Shown here: positions 1 through 10,796 of the stretch, piece by piece
Layout: each line of letters begins with the position of its first letter
Position numbering within the stretch: position 1 is the stretch's first letter
DNA from: Apostichopus japonicus
Lineage: Eukaryota; Echinodermata; Holothuroidea; Aspidochirotida; Stichopodidae
Length of the DNA stretch: 64,000 bases
Reading direction: 5' to 3'
Assembly: GCF_037975245.1 (NCBI RefSeq)
Contig: NC_092572.1
Location: forward strand, 4,351,001-4,415,000
Program-made: the position numbers and the translations under genes
Notes under the pieces: model-generated
Database searches by the model: none
Told to the model about the DNA's origin: nothing
Seen by the model: only the letters and a program-made list of their open reading frames with translations

Positions 1-104
1 TCAACATATCCATAAACCGCGGTACCTTTCAAGAATTGTAAGGATAATTTTGTGTTGCCCAACTGCTTGCCCAACAACTTGAGCTCACATGTCAATGTAA
101 AATT

Positions 105-345
105 TACTATGTAAACTTCCTGTCTTAGTGAACTGATTGGTTTCATATCGCTAAAAGATGTCCAGTCTTTTGATGAGAGTTTGATGTACACTCATTATTT
201 ACCTACTGTGTAAACTTCCTGTTTATGTGAGCAGTTGGTTTCATGAGTGAGAATTGAGATGCTACTGTAGCTTACACCATGACATAAGCCCACCATTGTG
301 AAAAATTCCTGTTTACACATGAATAGCTTGATTTCAGACTACCAT
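105..345. repeat. Degenerate ~95-bp tandem repeat, three copies
   Basis: Three imperfect copies follow one another near 108, 207 and 296. Each carries a TGTAAACTTCCTGTTTA-like core followed by a GTTGGTTTCAT-like stretch. Spacing is about 90-100 bp. Copies differ at many places, so this is an old local duplication. No coding potential is seen. Confidence 0.4.
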
Positions 346-1382
346 TAATTTAACGCTAGATTACTCTCCACAAGAGATAGTTTCGGCCACCAAATTTAAT
401 AGATATTATAATTTTTGAACACTAAACATCAGATCATTCACAAGAAGCTGAACAAAAACAAGCATAGTATATACTGACTATATATAAAAAATATGATAAC
501 TTAGCACAGCATCATAAAGTATGAGCATCAGGCCTACACGCAAAAAAAAACTGGTACTTTCTTACCTCCAGGCATGGCTATATAAAGGTTTATATAGGTA
601 TAGCTATATGTACTAATATGGTCCCTCAATTTGTGAGGCTAATTTACCTAACTTCTTGCATAGCAGTTGGGTTCCTTCAAAAATCCCAAACACAGATATG
701 TACACATGATTGCTGGAATATTGGACAGACAGTCAGTAGATAACAGTATAACACCCTGTTGCCCAAATGAACCATTAAAACTTGATTGCATATATGCTGG
801 CTGTGGCTGACCTTAGAAAAACCTAAGGTCTAGTTGCATACGCAGCGGTGTGAAAACATGTGAATCAGTTAGGAGTGATTCTAAATTATTTATGTAGATG
901 TATTATTTTTATAGGAAAAATTGCAGGTCCATGTGGTTGTACTTGTACAGCACAGTAGGCCTTCCTCACTGGTGTATATTACAAAATTAGGGAATACAGT
1001 TACTATGAACACTAAATTCTGATTACTTATTACTAATACTATAGGCCTTACTCCTATGTTATATGCCCAGTTAATTTTGACTGGGCATAGGTGAGGCTTT
1101 TCTTTCAAATGCTCATTCACAAGAATTATTCTTCAAACAAGGACAGCTGATAACAATTTAGAACCTGGAGGGGGTGGGGATGAACAGATCACCTAGGCCT
1201 AGTGGTTAGAAAATATATTTCCATCAATTTGTTGAGGCAAAAACAGTTTACTTTTTGGTGATGAGAAGGCCCAGCTTTCCATGGCATAAATATGAGGAGT
1301 GAAACTAAAGACCCCCAGTCCCTGTGAGTCTTCTTTAGGAAGGATATTTTAATTTTTAACTGTATACAGTACAAAGTGGCTA
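346..1382. other. No gene seen
   Basis: AT-rich DNA with short open frames only, none flanked by convincing splice sites. If the exon ending at 2120 on the minus strand is real, this stretch is probably part of its first intron. Confidence 0.5.
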
Positions 1383-1606
1383 TTCTTACAACTAGTCGTA
1401 AGAATAATTTCCGACTACGCATGGGCAGTTGCTATTTTTATGATTAGGAGTACTAATTTTACGACGATGAGTAACAATAACTTCCGGTTAGGGTTAGGGT
1501 TATGTTTAGGGTTACCTCTACTACATGCGCAGTTGCTTTATTTACTGCACTTGAATTTGCCTTTGTCGTAAGAATAGTTTATAATTGTTACGACTAGTCG
1601 TAAGAA
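1383..1606. mobile_element. Small MITE-like element with palindromic ends
   Basis: The left end begins TTCTTACAACTAGTCGTAAG and the right end, read on the other strand, begins TTCTTACGACTAGTCGTAAC. The right end contains a perfect 16-bp palindrome (TTACGACTAGTCGTAA, 1588-1603); the left counterpart at 1386-1401 has one mismatch. The 224-bp interior has no coding capacity and holds a short TTAGGG-like run near 1486-1515. No target duplication is clear, so the class is unassigned. Confidence 0.45.
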
Positions 1607-2119
1607 ACGGCCTATACAGTATCCTCATGACAAGCATTCACAAACAGTGATGATGATGACTCAGTAATACAACTTACTGCTATTTTGTGCTAGGATAAGT
1701 ATGATAAGGTTAGCATACGCTAGGTCCATTGGAAAAATAATGAATGATAGGCCTAGTTACAAAGCCTAGGCTCATCAAATCATGTATGTTACAAATACAA
1801 TAGCATAGACACTGCGAAGTTCGAACACCTAAGCCTTAAAATACCCCAAAAACTATCTTCATTTTATTGACAGATATGTACGTACATACTTGCGCACGGG
1901 TCATTTTGGAGAGGAAATAACTGTAGCTTCCTAGTTTTTAGTGATATTGGCTTTCGCTTGTAGGTTATCATGGTGAAATCGTGTATTTCTTAGGGGTGTC
2001 CGAACTTTGCAGTTTTCTGTACTTCGCAATACTGACAGTTACCTAGGACAATACCCTGTAGTACTACTATGTACTAGTATTACCCTATACAGTTTTAGCC
2101 TAGCTTAGCAAATCATTAC
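1607..2119. other. No gene seen (possible intron)
   Basis: AT-rich sequence lying just downstream, on the minus strand, of the donor site at 2119-2118. It would be intronic if the adjoining exon is real. No second exon was recognised. Confidence 0.4.
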
Positions 2120-2400
2120 CTTTTTGTGTGATCCTGAAGCAAATGTTCTGCGAAATCTGCGTTGCTAACAGAAGTCAAATCGTGGACATGTTTGTAGAGT
2201 TCTTTCTCCATTTGCCAGTTTACGTAGGAACGTAGAAGATAGATCTTCGTGGCATCTCTTCGTCGCTGTTGTTCCTTTGCACTGCTGTTTTTGTCAGGTC
2301 CATGCAACAATGGCTTTCCTCCACTTGAACCTATACGCTCGTTCCAGGATAAGGTCGTTTTCTTTCGCCCGATTCTCCTTGCCCTGATCCCTTTTCCATG
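2120..2400 (-). CDS. Putative coding exon of an unrecognised gene (partial)
   Basis: The minus strand has an open frame that ends ...FAEHLLQDHTK and then meets a good donor, AAG|GTAATG, with the last exon base at 2120 (phase 2). The segment is richer in CG than its surroundings. The translated part is basic and hydrophilic (RRRDATKIYLLRSYVNWQME...), then a helical stretch ending in an HLLxxH pattern. This resembles N-terminal helical segments of uncharacterised animal nuclear proteins, but I cannot name a family. No in-frame ATG lies upstream of the Met at the WQMEKEL segment, so either that Met starts the protein or this is an internal exon. An ATG in another frame near 2400 opens only a 17-codon reading frame. 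Downstream exons would lie at 1-2100 or beyond the left edge. Confidence 0.35.
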
Positions 2401-2625
2401 ATTGTCACTATACTCTAGTCTAATCGAATGTATTTGTACGAAAATCGTACAGTATTCTTTACTCAAAAGGCATACAAACAACAAACTATCGCGTACGAAA
2501 ATCCTTTGCGGTAAACAGTACAATAATCTGAAATGCTGTGCTATAACATTATGTGTGCATGGGTACGGGCTTGTTACGCATACGCTTGCCTGTGCTATTC
2601 ACTGATCTAAATTTGCCACCGAGGT

Positions 2626-2863
2626 CACGTGAGTTTTAGGGGTCCCATTAAAGTAGAACGATAGTGACAGAAAAAAAATCTCTCATTTTCATATATAATG
2701 TAGTTTATATGTTACCAAGCAACATATTTTTTTAATTTTCCAAATAGCACACCGGAAAGTTATGAAAAAGGGAATTGAAACATCGTTTTTTCGTCTCCGT
2801 AATTTAGGAATTTGCAAACACTGCAACGACCTTGAACAGCCCTCAGGTCAGTGAATGACGTCA
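2626..2863. promoter_or_regulatory. E-box and CRE motifs upstream of the putative exon
   Basis: CACGTG lies at 2626-2631 and a perfect TGACGTCA cAMP-response-type palindrome at 2856-2863. Both sit 0.2-0.5 kb upstream (minus-strand sense) of the exon ending at 2120, where a promoter would be expected. Both words also occur by chance, and TGACGTCA occurs in repeats elsewhere in this window, so the assignment is tentative. Confidence 0.25.
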
Positions 2864-3556
2864 CTGTGATGATCTTTTCTGTTGTGAACTGTTCAGTACG
2901 GAGCTGTGCGTGCATTTCGTGTCAGCATAACTGTTATTTTCCGGCGTAATGTTCAAGACATAAATAGATACTGAATATAATGGTGTTTCTTGATTTCTTC
3001 ACCACGTGTTTACAAGTTTTTTTTACGAAATTTGCGGCGATTTCGCAACGATTTCCCAATATCTGAAGAGGTAACTCGCAAGCTGACCCAAAGTAACGTA
3101 AATCTCAAGATCACGTTTTTGGCGGGTTTTATACAGAGTGATGTATGAATGTGCTCACTTACCAGTCAAACTGGCACAATAACAAAAGTGATGATCATGA
3201 TAGTCTCAAACATAGTTTAGTATAACATCCGAAAGAAAATCCAAAGTTCTAAACAAAGTATATTCGCTTGTATGCACTAGGCCTACTGTAAAACATAAAC
3301 GTTCCTTGTTCCGTGCGTCATTAAATCCAACAGAAAGGTTTCATTGAGCTTGAAATACAACCGCATTTGAACTCAATCGAGTAGTTAGTCTAGCTCGAAC
3401 AATTTTCTCACTACATGCAATGCCTATTGCGTTTATTCACATGCATGCCTCGTGGTTTGGGCTTCAGGAGGAATTGTATTCTAGCCCAACTTCACGTAGG
3501 TCCGCAAACGGTACTTTCACACTGTGCAAACAGAAGTGACAGTGTGCGCTACCGTA
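2864..3556. other. No gene seen
   Basis: Unique-looking AT-rich sequence. Short frames lack splice context. It ends at the 8-mer ACCGTAAG (3549-3556), which abuts a hAT-type terminus. Confidence 0.5.
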
Positions 3557-3757
3557 AGCAGTGGCGTCTCCAAGGGGGGGGGGGGGCAGGGGGGCACGTG
3601 CCCCCCTGGAAAACCTAGTGCCCCCCGAGTGCCCCCCCCCCATCTGAGATTTGGGTTGGTAAAAAAATATATATATATATATTTTGTTATATTCAACTCC
3701 CATCATCTGAGTTGGTTTTTCATAAGGACAAAGAAGCACAGTAATTCGTATTTTCTT
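3557..3757 (+). mobile_element. Left-end fragment of a CAGTGGCG-type hAT element
   Basis: Begins CAGTGGCGTCTCCAAGG, followed by long G runs and a ...CCCCCCATCTGAGATTTGG stretch, a short (TA)n and a segment ending TTCGTATTTTC. The same order occurs at 23473-23641 in the inner hAT element, where the copy continues. Here similarity stops at about 3757 and no right end follows nearby. CAGTGGCG termini with 8-bp target duplications are typical of hAT DNA transposons. The left flank ACCGTAAG equals the right flank of a right-end fragment at 22824. Confidence 0.65.
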
Positions 3758-5248
3758 CAAATGAGCTGCGAAAAAATGAAAAAGTTTATCCTTGACCGTC
3801 GGGTATCGAAGTCGTAACCCGCGCCATCACAACTCGTGAATTGGATGCCTGTGAAATGCCGAAAATTCGGACCTGCTGTGAGAAGGGAGGGTACTGCAGT
3901 ATGTTGCCTTAGTCTGAGGTTGACAGGTTAGGAGCTGACGAAATGTGAGAATGTGAGGGTCCGCAGGCACCATACTTGCCTATATTTGTAGACCCATATA
4001 TTAACCCTGTTGTGTAGGGGGTGCAGAGGTCATTTGAGGTCAGATGCTTGTAGGAACAAATGGCGAATGTTCACACCTGCATACTGAGCTATACTCGATG
4101 TGTGATCAAACTTTGGATTGCATGGTGAGATCCCTGATAGGAGCCAATAACGATGCTGGAACCTGTTACATCTTAATAGACAAGAGCATCAATGATGCAG
4201 TATCTCAATACTGGAAGTTTTAATTTTGATTCCTAATTTCAAATCTTTGCTCTGTCTCTACAATTATCAATATCAATCATGGTACAACAAATATATAACT
4301 TGCATTTTTGCTACTTTGCCACGAATAGTCTCTGCAGGTTACACTTTATCCTGCTAGTCTTGCCTTTAGCGCTTATTGCCTGTTAGTCGAAAGAACGACG
4401 TTGCAAGGTTTAGTAATGTCATAGAATATTTAAGAACTTGTTTTTCATGTGGTACCCTTCATCTTAGGTCAGTCTCTGTTGGACTTTTTGGTCATATAGT
4501 TTGATGTCAATGACAACAGCCAAATTAGAAGAGGCGAACAACTCGACCATATTCTTGATGCCTGCCTTGAGAGCTAGGCCTATTGACCTACTGTATGTTA
4601 ATGTAGACTGTAGTGGTGACTACCATCAAAACTGTGTCCACTTCTAGATATCAAAACAACCCACGTTTTTCCATCTCAATTTTTCGGACATGAAGATTTC
4701 ATGGATTTATGACTTGGAAAAAATAATGTAAAAGAAGATTACAAGTTTTTATATGCAAGTGATGGGTGGCCTCCTCTTCCCCTAATAGCCACCTCAGTTC
4801 CTCTCCATTTTGTTATTTTATTTTAATTCTTTGTACATTTGATGTCAAACATTACAGGTTCAAAAGAAAGCTAAACATACTTCTTATAACCTTATACATC
4901 TTAGGCCTATATCCTTATAAATAAAACATAACCTTATACAATTTTTATTGTCTTATCAAAGTTGTGATGCTATGGCCGGCTCCTCTTTTATACGTACCCA
5001 TCAAACAAACTTACCCTGGTCCTTCCTAGGAAAAGCTGTCTGAACACCAGTACAATGCTAATGTGGCTATCACTGAAAGCCTAATAGGCCTAGTGGCCTA
5101 TATATATATATATTTTTTTTTTAAATTGCACTAGGCCTACAGTAAATAGCCTTCAGAAATACAAGAATGTGTATACGTAATTATACAAAATACATGAAGG
5201 GCAATCAAACAAACTTATCATGGCCCTTGCTCTGAAAAGCTACCTGAA
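3758..5248. other. No gene seen
   Basis: Low-GC sequence without supported exons. A locally repeated phrase (CTGAACACCAGTAC-like) occurs near 5040 and again around the hAT insertion at 5240/6950, suggesting an older local duplication into which that element inserted. Confidence 0.5.
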
Positions 5249-5256
5249 CACCATTA

Positions 5257-6949
5257 TAGTGTTCAACCGATTATGCATAACAGAAAATACCGATTACTGA
5301 TTATTTTTTCATAATCGTACCGATTCCGATTATTTGAAAATGAGAAAATATCCCGTTTATACGAAATCGGCAATAAAGTTTGACAGAAACAATTATTGTT
5401 GTGATTTTCCCCAGTTTCCTTTTGCTTCGTTGTTATACAAGGCTCTAAGGTACCATTTTGTATGTACCAAATTACCTCTGGAGTTTCTCGGAAAGAATTT
5501 TTTTTTTTTTTAAATTTCCAAAATACGGAGATATGACATCCTACCTAGTCAGCACTGTGCTAAGCGAATGGCCTAACCACCTCGACGTAAATGTCACCTG
5601 TTAATGGCTTGAAATGGGCTACGAATAGTTACTCAAAATATCCATCTCAAAAAGTATCTCAGACAAACCATCCATCTGCAATCTTTACCAAAGTGTAAAT
5701 TTTAATGACATATTGCCTTCATTCCGACAATATTTTGCACTTATTTTCAGTATTATACCGTTTATGAACAAATAGAAATGTTACGAACTTGAAGTTAAAC
5801 ATACCTATTCGTTACCTATGTAACTCCATTCAGGTTCAATAAGAATGTGTAAGCTTAGGCCAATCAAACTGAAAAGCAAATTGTACCATCGTAACTTGTT
5901 TAAAATTACTCTAAAATGTAATACCAGATTGATGTAAAGAAATAATAACAACTAGAAACTACTCCAATATAAAATATAACATTCCCTCTATAAGACATAT
6001 CACTTACATTACCTTCCAAACAAATGCCGATTTCCAGCAAATTGAAAGTTGTAAACTAAGCTACGCAATTTTTTTTTTTTTTTTTTTTTTTGCAAACCGA
6101 TGGTTAGGCTACATTTCCCATTGACTTAGTGTGGTTGTTAGGCTAACATGTGGTCGAAGATTGCAGTTTCCGTGGATATTTTTAGTTTTTATTTGCGACA
6201 CAACTAGAGCGAATAAACAGATGTCAAGTTTAGATTTCCATGCAGTTGATTTAGTGTGAAGTAAGGCTACTATGTGGTCGGAGATTTGTGAGGATTTTAG
6301 GTTATTTTCGCTGATACTGCAGGCCGTAATTTACCACGGGAAGTTCCCGGAGATTGTGCGCGACCCTCTCGCACTGCTTCAAATTTTGATGCGGGGTGAG
6401 AAAACTGCGCGATTCGCGATGCAACTGCAATTCCTAGCTAAAGCAAACGCATGTCACAATTAATTTTACACAGACACCTGATATAAAGAGGGCGATTTTT
6501 TCATATTTCATTTTTCTTTTTCGCACTCGTAATTGTGCTTTAGGAGGGCTTTTTAGCACTTGCGAGGGCGAATCGCCCGTTGCCCCCGCTTATTTCCTAC
6601 CCTGTCCAGCACATTCCTGAATTCGCGAAATTGCTATTGCTGCTATGCTTACTGTGCCAAGAAATATGCAGCCAATAACCACGAAGGAAGCAAAATCGGC
6701 GACCCTGGCAGCCTAATTTGATGAAAGTATACACTGTGAAAGACGTATAGGGGGTGCCTTTTTTTTAATATTTCGTAGTAAAAGAACAAACCTAATTCAT
6801 CAGTTGATATTTTCAACTTCCATATGTTTTTGAATAATCGGTATGACATAACTGGTATTCCACGTAATTTTTACCGATTCCGATTATGTACCGATTATGC
6901 AATATTCGTACCGATTCCGATTCCGATTAGGTTAATCGGTTGAACACTA
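5257..6949. mobile_element. Non-autonomous hAT element with TIRs and 8-bp target duplication
   Basis: The termini are perfect inverted repeats, TAGTGTTCAACCGATTA at the left and its complement at the right. The flanks are CACCATTA (5249-5256) and CACCAGTA (6950-6957), a 7-of-8 match consistent with an aged 8-bp target duplication. Subterminal regions at both ends are dense in ACCGATTCCGATTATG words, as expected for transposase-binding subterminal repeats. The 1693-bp interior has no transposase. The longest open frame (6272-6463, 63 codons, more CG-rich than its surroundings) has no recognisable motif. A T run of about 25 lies near 6069. The hAT assignment rests on the target-duplication length and terminus style. 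Confidence 0.7.
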
Positions 6950-6957
6950 CACCAGTA

Positions 6958-7675
6958 CTATCCTTAAATGGATGTTACGTAGAATTCAGCAGTACAGAAT
7001 GTAATTAGCATGCAATACACTAACACCTCGCGTACCTAACTACAGAACAGAAAATTGTTCGCGAGGGTAGCCATTTTCGTATATCTAACATGTAGCTGTT
7101 ATGAGTCATAGCCAATCTACTACAAAACAGACTTAGGGGCGGGGCTTAATCATCAAAAACGGACCTTTTTACTAAAAGTAGGGGCGGCAGCTCAGTGTTG
7201 TTTTAAGAGAGAAAAATCATTTAAACATCAAATAAAGCAAATAAAAGCCATTAAATGTCATATACATGTAGTAAAATTCTTATTAATACCTACCTGTAAA
7301 CAACAAATGGAAGTTTAAAATTTTAATAAAATATATAATACATAGGACCCTATCTTAGACGATACCACTGTTGAAAGACAGTTCTATTCTATTCTCTTTC
7401 ATAAAACATAAGTTTTGGAGCGTGTGCAAAACAGGTGTGACAAAGTGTGTTTTCAGTCCAAATTGGCCCGATTTGGACATAAATCGGTGAAAAAGTCACA
7501 GAATGAGATACAATTCTGGAATAAAAAATAGTAACTTTTGTTGGTCTATATGATATATTCTTGCTCTGGAAATTCCAGAGAAAAAGAACTTTGTTTGAAG
7601 ACGCTGAAAAATTTTTAAGAGAAGAGAAAGTCCCACTTACTGTTACAATATCTCTATACATGTAATGTATTGAGA
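6958..7675. other. No gene seen
   Basis: AT-rich sequence without supported exons or clear repeat boundaries. Confidence 0.45.
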
Positions 7676-7960
7676 TAATAATGGGAGAAAACGAGGACAA
7701 GAAAGGAGTCGGGGGTCATGCACACATTAATTCAACAAATGCAGGTTCTATTGATAGGGTTAGGCATAATATCGACAGCATGTGGTTCATATCCTCTGCA
7801 AAATTCTGCGCATTGTTTAAATCATTACCTCAAAAATAGCAATTTCTGGAGATATCTTCAGATCGAATTTAGCATCAAATGTGGCACCATTTTGCATCTA
7901 GCCCATCCTCCGTATGCGACCCCTCCCCTTAGACCCCTCCCCAGGACGGCGATCCGTATC
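7676..7960 (+). repeat. Dispersed repeat, also inside the inner hAT element
   Basis: The stretch from ATAATGGGAGAAAACGAG to GATCCGTATCCACCTA is nearly identical in order to about 23645-23962. The copy here lacks the AAAATTTTCCAAAGGGG insert present in the other. It carries no TIR of its own and appears to be an internal piece of a hAT family member. Confidence 0.65.
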
Positions 7961-8440
7961 CACCTACACGGGAAAAAAACACGCGTTTAAATCGCCGTTT
8001 TCGGTCTGTAATTGCGACGTAAATTCCGAGTTCCAGCCTGTTTCAGTTACGTTTCCACTCCTGAAACTAGTGATTAAGGTAAGCTTACGACCCAACTTAA
8101 ACGCGTGAGTTTTCCGCGTTCGCGATGACTTATTTACCGAGTACGCGGTGACCGTAAACGCCAAGTGTCATCCAAATACGGTGAAGCTCACTTAATCGTG
8201 CGGTTTCAGGGAAGGGTAATCTTTACGTTTCCGGTCGCAATTACAACAGATTCGCTACCTTAAACATGACCGTTAATCTGGAGTTTACGTTTGAATCCAG
8301 CAGTAAACTTCTCGCATTGATCATCGTAAACGCCATGATTACACCAATATATACGGAGAAACGTGGTCATCGTAAACACATTACTTACGACCAATACAGG
8401 GGCTGGGCTTATTCGCCACGTTTAGGGAGTCTTAATCGGG
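7961..8440. repeat. CGTAA-rich degenerate repeat block, left copy
   Basis: The words CGTAAA, CGTAAG and TTACG recur every 20-40 bp. The first 40 bp (CACGGGAAAAAAACACGCG and following) are the inverted counterpart of about 22720-22750, at the end of the larger CGTAA-rich block. Both blocks abut hAT-family pieces, so they are probably the interior of one large non-autonomous element family. Confidence 0.45.
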
Positions 8441-9740
8441 TTGATTAGGCTGAGAAATACACGGACCACCTCTATCAAATTACATTTGATTTAAAGAAAA
8501 TTAAAAATAATAAACATAAAATCATACTCGTTTGATTTTCCACTTTTTTATTTATATATTTGCACCTCATATCGCATCGTAAACGTTTATTTGTTATTTT
8601 TACACTTATACAAAGTTTAAATCTCGAGAAGCCATTTTCCTTTTCAATTTTCAAAACATGCATTATTGTCCGGAGAATGTTTTTTGATGCCCAAATATTA
8701 CTCTACTTACATTGTGGCAATTATATACACATGCAACGATTTTAATGCCAGGTGAAAGAAGGAAAAAAACAAGTAAATATGGAATGTTTCTATTTTTAGT
8801 TACTAGTTTGCAAATCAAAACCTCTGAAAACCAGCTACCCACTTGAAGTAACTTAACATATCAGCAGTTAAATTGAACCAAACAAATTTATGTTTAAAAT
8901 TCGGTGTGTTTATCCTCAGATGATATAAACGCCTAGGCACTTCTTCCATGATGTTTATCGGCCCCTCGACCCCCCCCCCTCCACCCAGACCCGGAAACGG
9001 TACCAGCCTCTTTTATGTGGAACGAACTTGACACAGAACACCACTTCCTGCCTCATTCCGTAGCACGCTTAATATTTTGTTGCTGCTTTAAATTTTATTG
9101 TAATTAACATATATTTTGATATAAAATGCAATGATAGCCCAAACAAGATCTCTAAATTTTTTACCCTGAAAGTCTGGAATTAACCATGCATGAATAATGA
9201 AAGACAAACGTACAAGTACAACAACATTTCGACGACAAGTTATTAGGCCTATGCTCTATGTCTTATTTTAAAATATGATTTACTAAATGATTCATTAACA
9301 ATTAATAGAATCATGCTTTTTTCTAGGCTTTTGTTTCCTGAAAATATTTTAAGGATAACTTAATCCTTAACATTTAATCCCTTGATGGAATATATTAGCT
9401 GTGAAGGGAAATTAAAAAAAGGCTTCCATTAAAGCAAAAGACTAACAAGAAATAATAATTAATCTGACATTATTATGGGCATATTCTTTCTTCCTTGTTG
9501 CATTTATCTCAGGCAGGATTTCGTTTTAAAGGTATCATGTAATTACACCAAATGTTAAATTAGAGAAAACTCTTCTTTATTATACAAAATCGTCAACTGC
9601 AACTTGTTTGTATCCGAAACAACGGCGTTTGCTGTTTGTTCCTGGTGCCTCATAATCAACAAATGCTCAGGACAGGATTATCCACGTGCAACAGGGGCAC
9701 GAGTTTAAACGTTGGGTAAAAAATTCAAAGAAATATTGTT
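8441..9740. other. No gene seen
   Basis: Strongly AT-rich, with only short frames and a C run near 8970. No exon or repeat boundary could be supported. Confidence 0.5.
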
Positions 9741-9756
9741 ATAAAGTTACATTATT

Positions 9757-9999
9757 CTACGCTGTATATGGTACAAAAAGTTCAAAGAAGTCAAACGAAA
9801 TGGACTTCGATATGCAGTCTTTACGCTGTTGATCAATGACTGTTTTTATGTGATGTAATAACGTATCATAACCACCGTGGGCAAATATATGTCTTTTGTG
9901 AGCTATACATCCGGCGTTATCCGGTACCAATGTATCTCTATGGGAGCTCAAATAAACTGTTTGCCACGGGCCTCCCACAAGCTTAATCCGGCACATCAA
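9757..9999 (-). pseudogene. Possible remnant of a BED-like zinc-finger coding segment
   Basis: The minus strand has an open frame of about 80 codons containing IFAHGGYDTLLHHIKTVI. This resembles the xHGGxxDVxxHxxTxxH signature of BED-like fingers found in hAT-derived host proteins. The upstream Cys pair expected in such a finger is not clearly present, only a CIAHKRH segment. The open frame has no ATG with good context beyond a tandem Met at its start and no splice sites, so a decayed copy is more likely than a gene. Resemblance by chance is possible. Confidence 0.22.
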
Positions 10000-10476
10000 A
10001 CAATGACCATTTTCACCATTTGGAGGGGGGTCATACCTTCATTGTTATTGTTCAACCTAATTAACAGCCCAAGTTGGGGCGTCAGTCGGTACGCATGTTA
10101 AAGATACGTCTCCTTTCCTAACGGTGGGTATCCTTTTTTCTGGACTTTTCGCTAAGGAGAACGTCCTTATAAAAAAATGAGTCCAGCCTCATTTTGTTCA
10201 GTCTTTCCGACTCCCAAGTGAACTCCTGCACTACGGTACCCTAGCTCGTTCGCTCTCCATGTCAGATTCCTCGGATGACATATACTCAGTTGACATCACT
10301 GTACAGTCTGTCTTTTCTCTCCTCTGACCAGTCTATGTTCTTCATTGCGCTCAATCTACACTGAAGTTTCTGTAAACAAAGACACAAGAATAGGTATGAA
10401 TTAGACATATATAAAGATCAGTTGGCATATAGTTTACTTTTGTCGAAAAATATACTAGCTCCAACTGGCAATATCT

Positions 10477-10796
10477 CCAGCCCCCCCCCCAGTGAAAAAT
10501 GTGGAGGCGCGGATGTATCATTCCGCCCCCCCCCCCCGCTTCGCAAGTCAGAAAAAAACCCTTTTTCATTTCCAAATGAGAACAAAAATATCTCATTTGG
10601 AGCACCAAATTGCATCTAAGGCCAGGTGAAAATACAAACTTAAGTTTACAAAATGGGGTGGGTGTTGAAGTGTGCTTTATTGCACCAAATTGCATCTGAG
10701 GCCACCTGGAAATGCAAAAACTCCCCTTAGACCCCTCCCCCGGGACGGCCATCAGTCTTCAACCCCCCTACTCAAATGTACCTTCCTACGCCACTG
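10477..10796 (+). mobile_element. Fragment of the outer-type hAT family, right end present
   Basis: Sequence order matches 23193-23460 and 24045-24099: C runs, CATTCCGCCCCCC, CATTTCCAAATGAG, two ACCAAATTGCATCT words, CTTAGACCCCTCCCC and the end CCTTCCTACGCCACTG at 10796. The left terminus is missing. Unlike the copy at 23163 it lacks the inner CAGTGGCGTC insertion and so shows the uninterrupted arrangement. Confidence 0.65.

Noticed and set aside
1486-1515. Interstitial telomere repeat
   Set aside because: Only two or three TTAGGG-like words with interruptions, inside a small MITE-like element; too short to mean a former telomere.
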